The position numbers and the translations under genes were made by a program. From the NCBI RefSeq assembly GCF_014196305.1, contig NZ_JACIDJ010000003.1, forward strand, positions 124,001-188,000: a stretch of 64,000 bases of DNA, in the 5' to 3' direction. The DNA comes from Roseococcus suduntuyensis (lineage in GTDB: Bacteria; Pseudomonadota; Alphaproteobacteria; Acetobacterales; Acetobacteraceae). The notes below the pieces were generated by a model. The model was not told where the DNA came from, searched no databases, and saw only the letters and a program-made list of their open reading frames with translations. Each line of letters opens with the position of its first letter. Within the stretch, counting starts at the first letter, position 1. Positions 8,508 to 15,943 of the stretch are shown here, piece after piece.

Positions 8508-9731
8508 ATGCCGAACCGGCGACCCCTCGCCCATGCCCTGGGTGGGGCCCTGCTGATGTCCCTCGCGATCGGCCCCGCGGCCGGGCAGGCGCCCGCGCCG
8601 CAGGCAAGCCCGGCGCCGCAGGCGGCCCCTGCGCCGCAGGCAAGCCCGGCGCCGCAGGCAACCCCGGCGCCGCAGGCAAGCCCCGCGCCGCAGGCGGCCC
8701 CGACACAGGCGGCCCCGGCAGCCCCGGCCCCGGCTCCCGCTGCGACACCCCCTGCCCCCGCGGCACAGCCCCCCGCCCCCGCCAGCATGATCGACACCAT
8801 CCGCAACCGCGGCGCCCTGCTCTGCGGGGTGAATGCCGGCCTCGCGGGCTTCGCCGCGGCCGATGCCCAGGGCCAGTGGCGCGGTTTCGACGCGGATTAT
8901 TGCCGCGCCATCGCCATCGCCATCTTCGGCACGGCCGAGGAGCGGGTGCGCTTCATCCCCACCGGCGCCCAGAACCGCTTCACCGCCCTGCAGTCCGGCG
9001 ATATCGACGTGCTGCTGCGCAACACCAGCTGGACCTTCGCCCGCGACGCCGGCATGGGCTTCGACTTCGGGCCCATCACCTTCTTCGACGGCCAGGGCTT
9101 CATGCTGAAGGCCTCGCTCGGCGTGCAGAACGCCCGGCAGATGGCGGGTGCGACGGTCTGCGTGCAGTCCGGCACCACGGCCGAGCAGGTGCTGGCCGAA
9201 TGGGCGCGCAGCAACCGCATCAACCTCCGCCCCGTCGTGATCGAGCGGCTGGAGGAGATCGTCACCGCCTATGCCGGCGGGCGCTGCGACGCCTTCACCT
9301 CCGACATCTCGGCGCTGGCCGCGATCCGCGCCGTGCAGCCCAACCCGGCCGACCACATCATCCTGCCCGACGTGCTGAGCAAGGAGCCGCTCGCCCCCGT
9401 GATCCGCCAGGGCGACCCCCGCTTCGCCGACCTGGTGCGCTGGGTGCACTTCGGCCTCGTCACGGCGGAGGAGCTGGGCGTCACCGCCGCCCAGGCCCGC
9501 CAGATGGCCGAGGGCGACCCCCGCCCCGAGGTGCAGCGCCTGCTCGGCCGCACGGGCGAGCCGGGGCGGCCCTTCGGCCTCGACAATGCCTGGATGCTGA
9601 ACGTCATCGCGGCACTCGGCCATTACGGCGAGATCTATGAGCGCAACCTGGGCCCCATCGGCCTGCAGCGCGGACGCAACGCGCTCTGGACCCAGCCGGG
9701 CGGGCTGCAATACGCGCCCCCCTTCCGCTGA
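8508..9731 (+). CDS. aapJ: Amino acid ABC transporter receptor, AapJ-like
   Basis: A 407-residue secreted receptor. The ATG at 8508 is chosen because AGGAG lies 6 bases before it; two in-frame starts lie upstream. A signal peptide (about 1-28) is followed by a long Pro/Ala/Gln linker made of six 18-bp repeats. From about residue 95 the sequence follows the general L-amino-acid receptor AapJ: RGALLCGVNAGLAGF, WRGFDADYCRA, RFTALQSGDIDVL, the RNTSWTF motif and the C-terminal WMLNVIAALGHYGEIYERNLG. It would bind polar L-amino acids in the periplasm. The permease genes aapQ and aapM that normally follow are missing. Confidence 0.88.
   Translation: MPNRRPLAHALGGALLMSLAIGPAAGQAPAPQASPAPQAAPAPQASPAPQATPAPQASPAPQAAPTQAAPAAPAPAPAATPPAPAAQPPAPASMIDTIRNRGALLCGVNAGLAGFAAADAQGQWRGFDADYCRAIAIAIFGTAEERVRFIPTGAQNRFTALQSGDIDVLLRNTSWTFARDAGMGFDFGPITFFDGQGFMLKASLGVQNARQMAGATVCVQSGTTAEQVLAEWARSNRINLRPVVIERLEEIVTAYAGGRCDAFTSDISALAAIRAVQPNPADHIILPDVLSKEPLAPVIRQGDPRFADLVRWVHFGLVTAEELGVTAAQARQMAEGDPRPEVQRLLGRTGEPGRPFGLDNAWMLNVIAALGHYGEIYERNLGPIGLQRGRNALWTQPGGLQYAPPFR
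8595..8702 (+). repeat. Six 18-bp coding repeats (Pro/Ala/Gln linker)
   Basis: Six back-to-back units beginning GCGCCGCAGGC at 8595, 8613, 8631, 8649, 8667 and 8685, each coding Ala-Pro-Gln-Ala-(Ser/Ala/Thr)-Pro. They lie between the signal peptide and the binding domain of the amino-acid receptor and form a flexible linker. Copy number is likely to vary by slippage. Confidence 0.9.
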
Positions 9732-9815
9732 CCGTTCCGCTGCCCCTTTGGGGTTGAGAGAGCGCCCCGCCATTCTCATTGTCGCGGGCCTGACCATCCT
9801 GTAATGAATGCGAGT

Positions 9816-9831
9816 CCCGCCGCGAGGCGGG
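9816..9831. terminator. GNRA-looped hairpin after the receptor gene
   Basis: CCCGCC-GCGA-GGCGGG in the 199-bp gap between the receptor and the ATPase genes. No T-tract follows. The position would allow more receptor than ATPase to be made, or it may simply be a messenger-stabilising fold. Nothing else is recognisable in this gap except a GGGAG ribosome site for the next gene. Confidence 0.3.
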
Positions 9832-9930
9832 GCCGCCTGGCGGCGCGCGGCCGCCCAGGGCCGGCGACAGACCGGGCCACGCCATCGCAGGGTTTCGCTT
9901 CCTCATCCTCGTTCGGGAGTCCGCTGCCGC

Positions 9931-10737
9931 ATGTCCGCCTCCATCGCCACCGCCCCGGCGGCGGCCCCCACCATCGCCTCCTCCGTGCGCGCCGATGCGC
10001 CGCCGGCCATCATGCTCTCGGGCGTCAACAAGTGGTTCGGGTCGCTGCACGTGCTGCGCGACATCCACCTGGAGGTGGCCACTGGCGAGCGCGTGGTGGT
10101 CTGCGGCCCCTCGGGCTCGGGCAAGTCCACCCTGATCCGCTGCATCAACCGGCTTGAGGAGCACCAGAAGGGACGCATCGTCGTGGACGGCATCGAGCTG
10201 TCGGGCGATTTGCGCAGCCTGGACGCCATCCGCCGCGAGGTCGGCATGGTGTTCCAGAGCTTCAACCTCTTCCCGCACCTCACCATCCTGGAGAACTGCA
10301 CCCTCGCGCCCATCTGGGTGCGGAAGATGCCCCGCAAGGAAGCGGAGGCGCTGGCGATGGAGTTCCTCACCCGCGTCCGCATCCCCGAACAGGCGCACAA
10401 ATACCCGGGCCAGCTCTCGGGCGGGCAGCAGCAGCGCGTCGCCATCGCCCGCGCGCTGTGCATGCGCCCCAAGATCATGCTGTTCGACGAACCGACCTCC
10501 GCCCTCGACCCCGAGATGATCAAGGAGGTGCTCGACACCATGGTGATGCTGGCCGAGACGGGCATGACCATGATCTGCGTGACGCACGAGATGGGCTTCG
10601 CCCGCCAGGTGGCCGACCGCGTGGTGTTCATGGACCGTGGCGAGGTGGTGGAACAGGGCGCGCCCGCCGAGATCTTCAGCAACCCCCGCACCGAGCGGCT
10701 GCAGACCTTCCTCGGCCAGATCCTGCGCGGGCATTGA
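9931..10737 (+). CDS. aapP: Amino acid ABC transporter ATPase, AapP/GlnQ-like
   Basis: A 268-residue ATPase of the polar amino-acid uptake family; the ATG at 9931 follows GGGAG and gives a short Ala-rich N-terminal extension before the fold. Motifs in order: Walker [10 protein letters not shown] (about 63-71), Q-loop [10 protein letters not shown], signature [15 protein letters not shown], Walker [13 protein letters not shown] and the switch histidine in VTHEMGFA. It energises import of amino acids together with a permease pair not encoded here. It lies 199 bp after the receptor gene. Confidence 0.9.
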   Translation: MSASIATAPAAAPTIASSVRADAPPAIMLSGVNKWFGSLHVLRDIHLEVATGERVVVCGPSGSGKSTLIRCINRLEEHQKGRIVVDGIELSGDLRSLDAIRREVGMVFQSFNLFPHLTILENCTLAPIWVRKMPRKEAEALAMEFLTRVRIPEQAHKYPGQLSGGQQQRVAIARALCMRPKIMLFDEPTSALDPEMIKEVLDTMVMLAETGMTMICVTHEMGFARQVADRVVFMDRGEVVEQGAPAEIFSNPRTERLQTFLGQILRGH

Positions 10738-10834
10738 CGCATAAGGGCCTTGCGGGGCTGCCATGCGGCGTTCAGGTTTGATCCGGGCCGGCGGCGGGTT
10801 CACACCGCGCGCCGCACCGTGACGGAGCACGTCC

Positions 10835-12730
10835 TTGGCCGATCCCCTCAAGCCTGAAAGCCGCACCCCTGAGCGCGCCGCGAGCGGCGCTGCCTTGCTG
10901 GGCGTGCTGGGCGTCGTCTATGGCGACATCGGCACCAGCCCGCTCTATGCCATGCGGGCGGCGGCGCATCATTTCAGCCATGACGGGCTGGAACGGTGGG
11001 AGATCCTGGGGCTGCTCAGCCTGATCTTCTGGTCGCTGAACATCGTCGTCACCCTCAAATACGTGGCCTTCGTGCTGCGGGCCGACAACCGGGGCGAGGG
11101 CGGCATCCTGGCGCTGACGGCGCTGGCCCAGCGCGGCCTCACCTCCCCCCGCGCCAAGGCGGTCGCCATCGTCATCGGCATGGTGGGTGCCAGCCTGTTC
11201 TTCGGGGATGGCATCATCACGCCCGCCATCTCGGTGCTTTCCGCGGTGGAAGGCCTGAAGGTCGTCTCGCCCGCCTTCGAGGAGGCGGTGGTCCCGCTGG
11301 CGGTGGTGGTCCTGCTGCTGCTCTTCCTGGTGCAGTCGCGCGGCACCGGGGCCGTGGGCATGGTGTTCGGGCCCATCTGCGCCGTGTGGTTCCTGGTCAT
11401 CGGCGCGCTCGGCCTCGTCGAGATCATCCGCCACCCCAGCATCCTGGTGGCGCTGTCGCCGCACTACGCCATCCAGTTCACGATGGCCTATGGGGTGATC
11501 GCCTTCATCGCCTTCGGCTCGGTCGTGCTGGCGGTGACGGGGGCGGAGGCGCTCTATGCCGACATGGGGCATTTCGGCCGCAAGCCCATGCGCTACGCTT
11601 GGCTGTTCTTCGTGCTGCCGGCGCTGTGCCTGAACTATTTCGGCCAGGGCGCGCTGCTGCTGTTCGAGCCCGAGGCGCTGGTGAACCCCTTCTACATGCT
11701 GGCGCCTGAATGGTTCCGCCTGCCGCTGGTGGTGCTGGCGACCATGGCCACCATCATCGCGAGCCAGGCGATGATCTCGGGCGCCTTCTCCATCGCACGG
11801 CAATGCGTGCAGATGGGCTTCCTGCCGCGGCTCGAAGTGCGCCACACCTCCGCGACCGAGGAGGGGCAGATCTACCTGCCCCAGGTGAATTTCCTCCTGC
11901 TGGTGGGCGTGCTGACGCTGGTCATCATCTTCGGCGAGTCCGAGCGGCTGGCCGCGGCCTATGGCTTCGCCGTGACGGGCACCTTCGTCTGCACCACCCT
12001 GCTGGCGGCGGCCGTCTACCGCGCGCAGTTCCGCTGGCCGGTCGCGCTGGTCATCCCGGTCTTCGGCGCCTTCCTGGTGCTGGACGTGGTGTTCTTCGCC
12101 TCCAACGTGCTGAAGATTCCCGATGGGGGCTATGTGCCGCTGATCGTCGGCACCGGGATCTTCCTGCTGATGACCACCTGGCAGCGCGGGCGGGACCTGC
12201 TCTTCGCCCGCTTCCGGCAGGATGGGCTTCCCTTGCGCTCCTTCATCGCGCGGCTGCCGCAGAGCCGCACCCTGCGCGTGCCCGGCATCGCGGTCTTCAT
12301 GACCAGCCAGGCCGACTACCTGCCCGGCGCGCTGCTGCACAACCTCAAGCACAACAAGGTGCTGCACGAGAACGTGCTGTTCGTGACCGTGACCAACGAA
12401 AGCATCCCCCATGTCGCGGCCGACCGCCGGCGCGAGGTGGAGGAGCTGGCCCCCGGCATCCACCGCATCAGCCTGCACTATGGTTTCCAGGAGAGCCCCA
12501 ACATCCCGCGCGAACTCGAATCCCTGCGTGAGCTGGGCATCCCCTTCGAACACATGCAGACCAGCTATTTCCTCGGCCGCGAGACCATCGTGGCGGCGGC
12601 CGTGCCGCGCATGTCGCGCTGGCGGCAATGGCTGTTCACGCTGATGAGCCGCAACGCCGTGCCGGCCACGGAATTCTTCCGCATCCCCTCCGACCGGGTG
12701 GTGGAGCTGGGCGTCAGGGTCGCGATCTGA
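10835..12730 (+). CDS. kup: Low-affinity potassium transporter Kup
   Basis: A 631-residue membrane protein of the KUP/HAK/KT family. The start is TTG at 10835 with GGAG upstream; no ATG fits. The N-terminus has the family signature [17 protein letters not shown], followed by the [10 protein letters not shown] motif in the first cytoplasmic loop, about 12 hydrophobic segments, and the [14 protein letters not shown] segment. The hydrophilic C-terminal 150 residues form the usual cytoplasmic domain. Kup imports K+ by proton symport, mainly at acid pH or under osmotic stress. plsC follows after 2 bp. Confidence 0.95.
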   Translation: MADPLKPESRTPERAASGAALLGVLGVVYGDIGTSPLYAMRAAAHHFSHDGLERWEILGLLSLIFWSLNIVVTLKYVAFVLRADNRGEGGILALTALAQRGLTSPRAKAVAIVIGMVGASLFFGDGIITPAISVLSAVEGLKVVSPAFEEAVVPLAVVVLLLLFLVQSRGTGAVGMVFGPICAVWFLVIGALGLVEIIRHPSILVALSPHYAIQFTMAYGVIAFIAFGSVVLAVTGAEALYADMGHFGRKPMRYAWLFFVLPALCLNYFGQGALLLFEPEALVNPFYMLAPEWFRLPLVVLATMATIIASQAMISGAFSIARQCVQMGFLPRLEVRHTSATEEGQIYLPQVNFLLLVGVLTLVIIFGESERLAAAYGFAVTGTFVCTTLLAAAVYRAQFRWPVALVIPVFGAFLVLDVVFFASNVLKIPDGGYVPLIVGTGIFLLMTTWQRGRDLLFARFRQDGLPLRSFIARLPQSRTLRVPGIAVFMTSQADYLPGALLHNLKHNKVLHENVLFVTVTNESIPHVAADRRREVEELAPGIHRISLHYGFQESPNIPRELESLRELGIPFEHMQTSYFLGRETIVAAAVPRMSRWRQWLFTLMSRNAVPATEFFRIPSDRVVELGVRVAI

Positions 12731-12732
12731 AC

Positions 12733-13422
12733 ATGGTGCTGCTGCGTTCGCTGCTGTTCAACATCGGCTTCTATGGCTTCACGACGCTGATCTCGCTCGC
12801 GGCGCTGCCGCTGCTGGCGGCGCCGCCCGGCGGGATGCGCTGGGCCATGCGCGTCTGGGCGCGGGGCTCGGTGGCCATGCTGCGCTTCATCTGCGGCGTG
12901 AGGATCGTGGTGGAGGGGCGCGAGCATCTGCCCACGGGCGGGCCCGCCCTCATCGCCCCGCGCCATGAATCGGCCTTCGACACCCTCATCTGGATCACCC
13001 TGGTGCCGGACAACGTCTATGTCCTGAAGCGGGAACTGGTGCGCATCCCCGTCTTCGGCTGGAACGCCCGCCATGCGGGAATGATCAGCGTGGACCGCAA
13101 GGCGGGTGCGAAGGCCATGCGCGGCCTGCTGCGCGACGCCAAGGAAGCGACCGCCGCCGGCCGGCAGATCGTGATCTTCCCCGAGGGCACCCGCGTGCCT
13201 CCCGGTGAGACGGTGCCGCTGCAACCCGGCATCCTGGCGCTCGCCAGGGCGACCGGCCTGCCGGTGATCCCGGTCGCGACCAACAGCGGGCGCGTCTGGG
13301 GCAAGCGCGCCTTCCTCAAGCGGCCGGGCACCATCATCCTGCGCCTCCTGCCACCCCTGCCCGCGCAGGACCTGCTGCCGCGCCTCGCCGCCTGCCTCCA
13401 GGCGGAGCAGGCGCGGCTTTAG
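12733..13422 (+). CDS. plsC: 1-acyl-sn-glycerol-3-phosphate acyltransferase
   Basis: A 229-residue membrane-associated acyltransferase that makes phosphatidic acid from lysophosphatidic acid. The ATG at 12733, 2 bp after kup, starts a hydrophobic N-terminal helix. The catalytic H-x4-D motif is HESAFD (His78, Asp83); the glycerol-phosphate-binding motif is FPEGTR (149-154); a third block is GLPVIPVATNSG. Length is typical. The last base pairs run into the 103-bp repeat, which provides the stop codon. Cotranscription with kup is likely. Confidence 0.9.
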   Translation: MVLLRSLLFNIGFYGFTTLISLAALPLLAAPPGGMRWAMRVWARGSVAMLRFICGVRIVVEGREHLPTGGPALIAPRHESAFDTLIWITLVPDNVYVLKRELVRIPVFGWNARHAGMISVDRKAGAKAMRGLLRDAKEATAAGRQIVIFPEGTRVPPGETVPLQPGILALARATGLPVIPVATNSGRVWGKRAFLKRPGTIILRLLPPLPAQDLLPRLAACLQAEQARL

Positions 13423-13523
13423 GGCGGGATGCGTTGAGGTGGAATCACCGAAAACGTTGAATCCCGCTCCCAACGAAGTCTGGAGCAGGCTGCGTGAACG
13501 CATGTGAGCGCAGCATGCTCTAG
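13421..13523. repeat. 103-bp double-hairpin dispersed repeat, copy B
   Basis: Same length as the copy at 7288-7390 with nine substitutions. Several of these keep pairing through G-T wobble (for example CTGGAGCA with TGCTCTAG), so the folded form appears conserved. It again fills a convergent intergenic space: its first bases complete the TAG of plsC on the plus strand, and its last bases (13520-13522) are the TAG of the CBS-domain gene on the minus strand. Confidence 0.8.
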
Positions 13524-14818
13524 GCGTTCAGTCCCTGGGTGGGCCCCTCCGGCGGGCGCACCGAAAGCCGGTCCAGCCGCAGTCCGCGCCGTTCCAGGAT
13601 GCGGATTCCATAGCCATCCAGCACCAGCTCCTGCCCCACGGGCGGGATGCCGCGGTGCCGCCCCACGACGAAGCCGGCCAAGGTCGCGGCCTCGTTCTCG
13701 GGCAGGTTCCAGCCCAGCTCGCGATTGAGGTCGCGCAGGCGCACATCGCCCCGGATTTCCAGGGTGCCGCTGGCCGCGAGGTCGGAGAGAATGGGCTCGC
13801 CACGCTCCGCGATCTGGCCCACCACCACTTCCAGGATGTCCTCGAGCGTCACGATCCCCTTCAAGGTTCCGTACTCGTCCACCACGATGGCGATGCGGTG
13901 CGGCGTGCGCCGGAAATCCTGGAGCTGGGCGCGCAGCGGCCGCCCCTCGCTCACCACCATGGGGGGTGTCGCGATGGCGGCGAGGTCCAGCCGCGCGGCA
14001 TCGCCCCCCGCGGCCGTCAGCGCCCGCAGCACGTCGCGCGGGCTGATGATGCCGAGCAGGTCCTCGCCATTGCGCCGCCACAGCGGCAGGCGCTGGTGGG
14101 GCTGGTCCAGCAGCAGCGCCACGAGCTCGGCCGCCGGGCGGTCCGCGTCCAGCGCCACCACGCGCGAGCGGTGGGTCATCACGTCGCGCACCACCATGTC
14201 GTCCAGCGCCAGCACGCCGCGCAGCATGCGGCGTTCCTCCATGGCGGCGAGGTCCGCCTCGCCCTTGTGGCCCATGCCGTGCAGCTCGATCGCGCCCAGC
14301 AGCTCGTCTTCCGTGATGCCGGGGTTGTCGGCGGCCGGGGGCTTGGTGCCGAACAGGCCCAGCGTGAAGCGCACGATGCCGTTCACCCCCCGCGCCACCG
14401 GCCCCAGCAGCGCCATGACGACCGCCAGCAGGGGCGTGAGGCGCAGCGCCGCCTGGTCCGGGCCCCGAAGTGCCAGGGTCTTGGGCAGCACTTCGGAGAA
14501 AATGACGAGCAGCGCCGTCATCACCAGCGAGGCATAGACCACCCCGCCCTCTCCGAACCAGGTGATGAGGAGCGCGGAAGCGAGCGCGGTGGCCGTGGTG
14601 TTCACCAGGTTGTTGCCGACCAGGATGGCGGCCACCACCTGCTCCTTCCGCTCGGTAAGGCCGGAGAGGCGGTTGGCGCGGCGGTCGCCCTCGCGCGCGC
14701 GGCGCAGCACGAAGGCGCGGCTCGCGGCGGTGAAGGCCGTCTCGGTCCCGGAGAACAGCGCGGAGGCCATCAGCAGCAGGACGATCAGTCCCAGGGTGAT
14801 CAGGCTTCCGAAATCCAT
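13520..14818 (-). CDS. CNNM/CorC family transporter with CBS domains
   Basis: A 432-residue protein of the HlyC/CorC (CNNM) family, started at the ATG at 14818. Order of parts: an N-terminal CNNM membrane domain (about 1-190) with three or four helices and the family motif ALFSGTETAFTAASR, then paired CBS domains (about 205-330) including VRDVMTHRSRV and the IVVDEYGTLKGIVTLEDILE motif, then the C-terminal CorC/HlyC domain (about 350-430). Members export or regulate Mg2+ and Co2+ at the inner membrane, with CBS domains sensing nucleotides. It is convergent with plsC. Confidence 0.88.
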   Translation of the reverse strand: MDFGSLITLGLIVLLLMASALFSGTETAFTAASRAFVLRRAREGDRRANRLSGLTERKEQVVAAILVGNNLVNTTATALASALLITWFGEGGVVYASLVMTALLVIFSEVLPKTLALRGPDQAALRLTPLLAVVMALLGPVARGVNGIVRFTLGLFGTKPPAADNPGITEDELLGAIELHGMGHKGEADLAAMEERRMLRGVLALDDMVVRDVMTHRSRVVALDADRPAAELVALLLDQPHQRLPLWRRNGEDLLGIISPRDVLRALTAAGGDAARLDLAAIATPPMVVSEGRPLRAQLQDFRRTPHRIAIVVDEYGTLKGIVTLEDILEVVVGQIAERGEPILSDLAASGTLEIRGDVRLRDLNRELGWNLPENEAATLAGFVVGRHRGIPPVGQELVLDGYGIRILERRGLRLDRLSVRPPEGPTQGLNA

Positions 14819-14901
14819 TGCATCCTCTCGTAGCGCATGGCGGGCGCTGTGTGGTCCGACTGTAGCGGCTGGTGGTCCCACCCGCGAGGGCGGCTGGTGT
14901 T

Positions 14902-15852
14902 CTAGCCGGCGAGGCTGGCTTCGACCCGCAACGCCGCATCCAGCGCCGCGCGCCCCGCCGCGCCATCGGCCTCATAGGCGCCGCCGCCCTGGATGGCGGC
15001 CAGGAAGGCCGCGTGCTGGGCCTCCAGGCTGTCATGGTCGGTCCAGGAATGCCGGTCCAGGCCCCAGCCGGGCATGTGCTCCACCGGGGCCGCCCCGCCC
15101 GGGGCCAGGGCTTCCAGGCTGCGGGCCAGGAAATCCACCCGCAGCTCGCCCTCCGGGCCCATGGCCCGCAGGCGGCGTTCGAGGCCGACGGCGACGCGGC
15201 TCGCCGTCACCTGGGCCTGGGTGCCGTCGGCGAAGCGCAGCTGGGCCACCGCCCAGTCCGGATGGTCGCTGGCCACGCGGCCGCCCACGGCGCGGACCTC
15301 CGCCAGCGGAGCCGGCACCAGGGAGAGAATTAAATCCAGGTCATGGATCATCAGGTCGAGCACGACCGAGACATCCAGGCTGCGCGGCCGGAAGGGGGCG
15401 ACGCGCACCGCCTCGATGGCCCGAAGCCGCCGCCCCCCCCCTGAAGGAATGGCCAGCGAGGTCCGCAGCGTGCGGATGGCGGCCGAATGGCGCTCGATAT
15501 GCCCCACCATCAGCACACGGCCCCGCGCCGCGGCCAGCGCCACCAGCGCATCGGCCTCTTCGGTCGTGGCGGCGATGGGCTTTTCCACAAAGACATGCCG
15601 CCCGGCCTCCAGCGCCCGGGTCGCCAGCGGGGCATGGAAGCGGGTGGGGGTCGCGATCACCACGGCGTCGCACGCCGCGATCAGTTCCTCGGCGCCCAGG
15701 GTGGGGCAGCCCGCCTCGCCCGCCACAAGCGCGGCCCGGCCAGGGTCCGCGTCGTGCAGCCCCACCAGGGTGGCGCCGTGGGCGCGCGCCAGCTTGAGGG
15801 CATGGAAGCGGCCGAAATAGCCCGCGCCGAGGACGCCGATGCGTAAGGACAT
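14902..15852 (-). CDS. Gfo/Idh/MocA family NAD(P)-dependent oxidoreductase
   Basis: A 316-residue protein with an N-terminal Rossmann fold ([12 protein letters not shown], about 5-16) and the family catalytic motif EKPIA (about 96-100), followed by VGHIERHS, in which the histidine lies in the substrate pocket, and an alpha/beta C-terminal domain. The family oxidises or reduces sugars and nucleotide sugars such as UDP-GlcNAc derivatives. The substrate is not evident. It lies 83 bp before the CBS gene on the same strand and is divergent from secDF across a 91-bp promoter region. Confidence 0.8.
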   Translation of the reverse strand: MSLRIGVLGAGYFGRFHALKLARAHGATLVGLHDADPGRAALVAGEAGCPTLGAEELIAACDAVVIATPTRFHAPLATRALEAGRHVFVEKPIAATTEEADALVALAAARGRVLMVGHIERHSAAIRTLRTSLAIPSGGGRRLRAIEAVRVAPFRPRSLDVSVVLDLMIHDLDLILSLVPAPLAEVRAVGGRVASDHPDWAVAQLRFADGTQAQVTASRVAVGLERRLRAMGPEGELRVDFLARSLEALAPGGAAPVEHMPGWGLDRHSWTDHDSLEAQHAAFLAAIQGGGAYEADGAAGRAALDAALRVEASLAG

Positions 15853-15943
15853 GTTGCGTCATGCCTAGCCTGAGCGGGGCGCACTTGCATCCCCCCCTCC
15901 CCCTCGTCATGTTCCCGCCGCGCAGACGGGGCTCTTCGGTCAC

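Noticed and set aside
10772-12628. A 618-residue open frame antisense to kup
   Set aside because: Rich in His, Gln, Gly, Asp and Arg, as expected for the shadow of a GC-rich membrane protein gene; no family resemblance, and kup on the other strand is certain.
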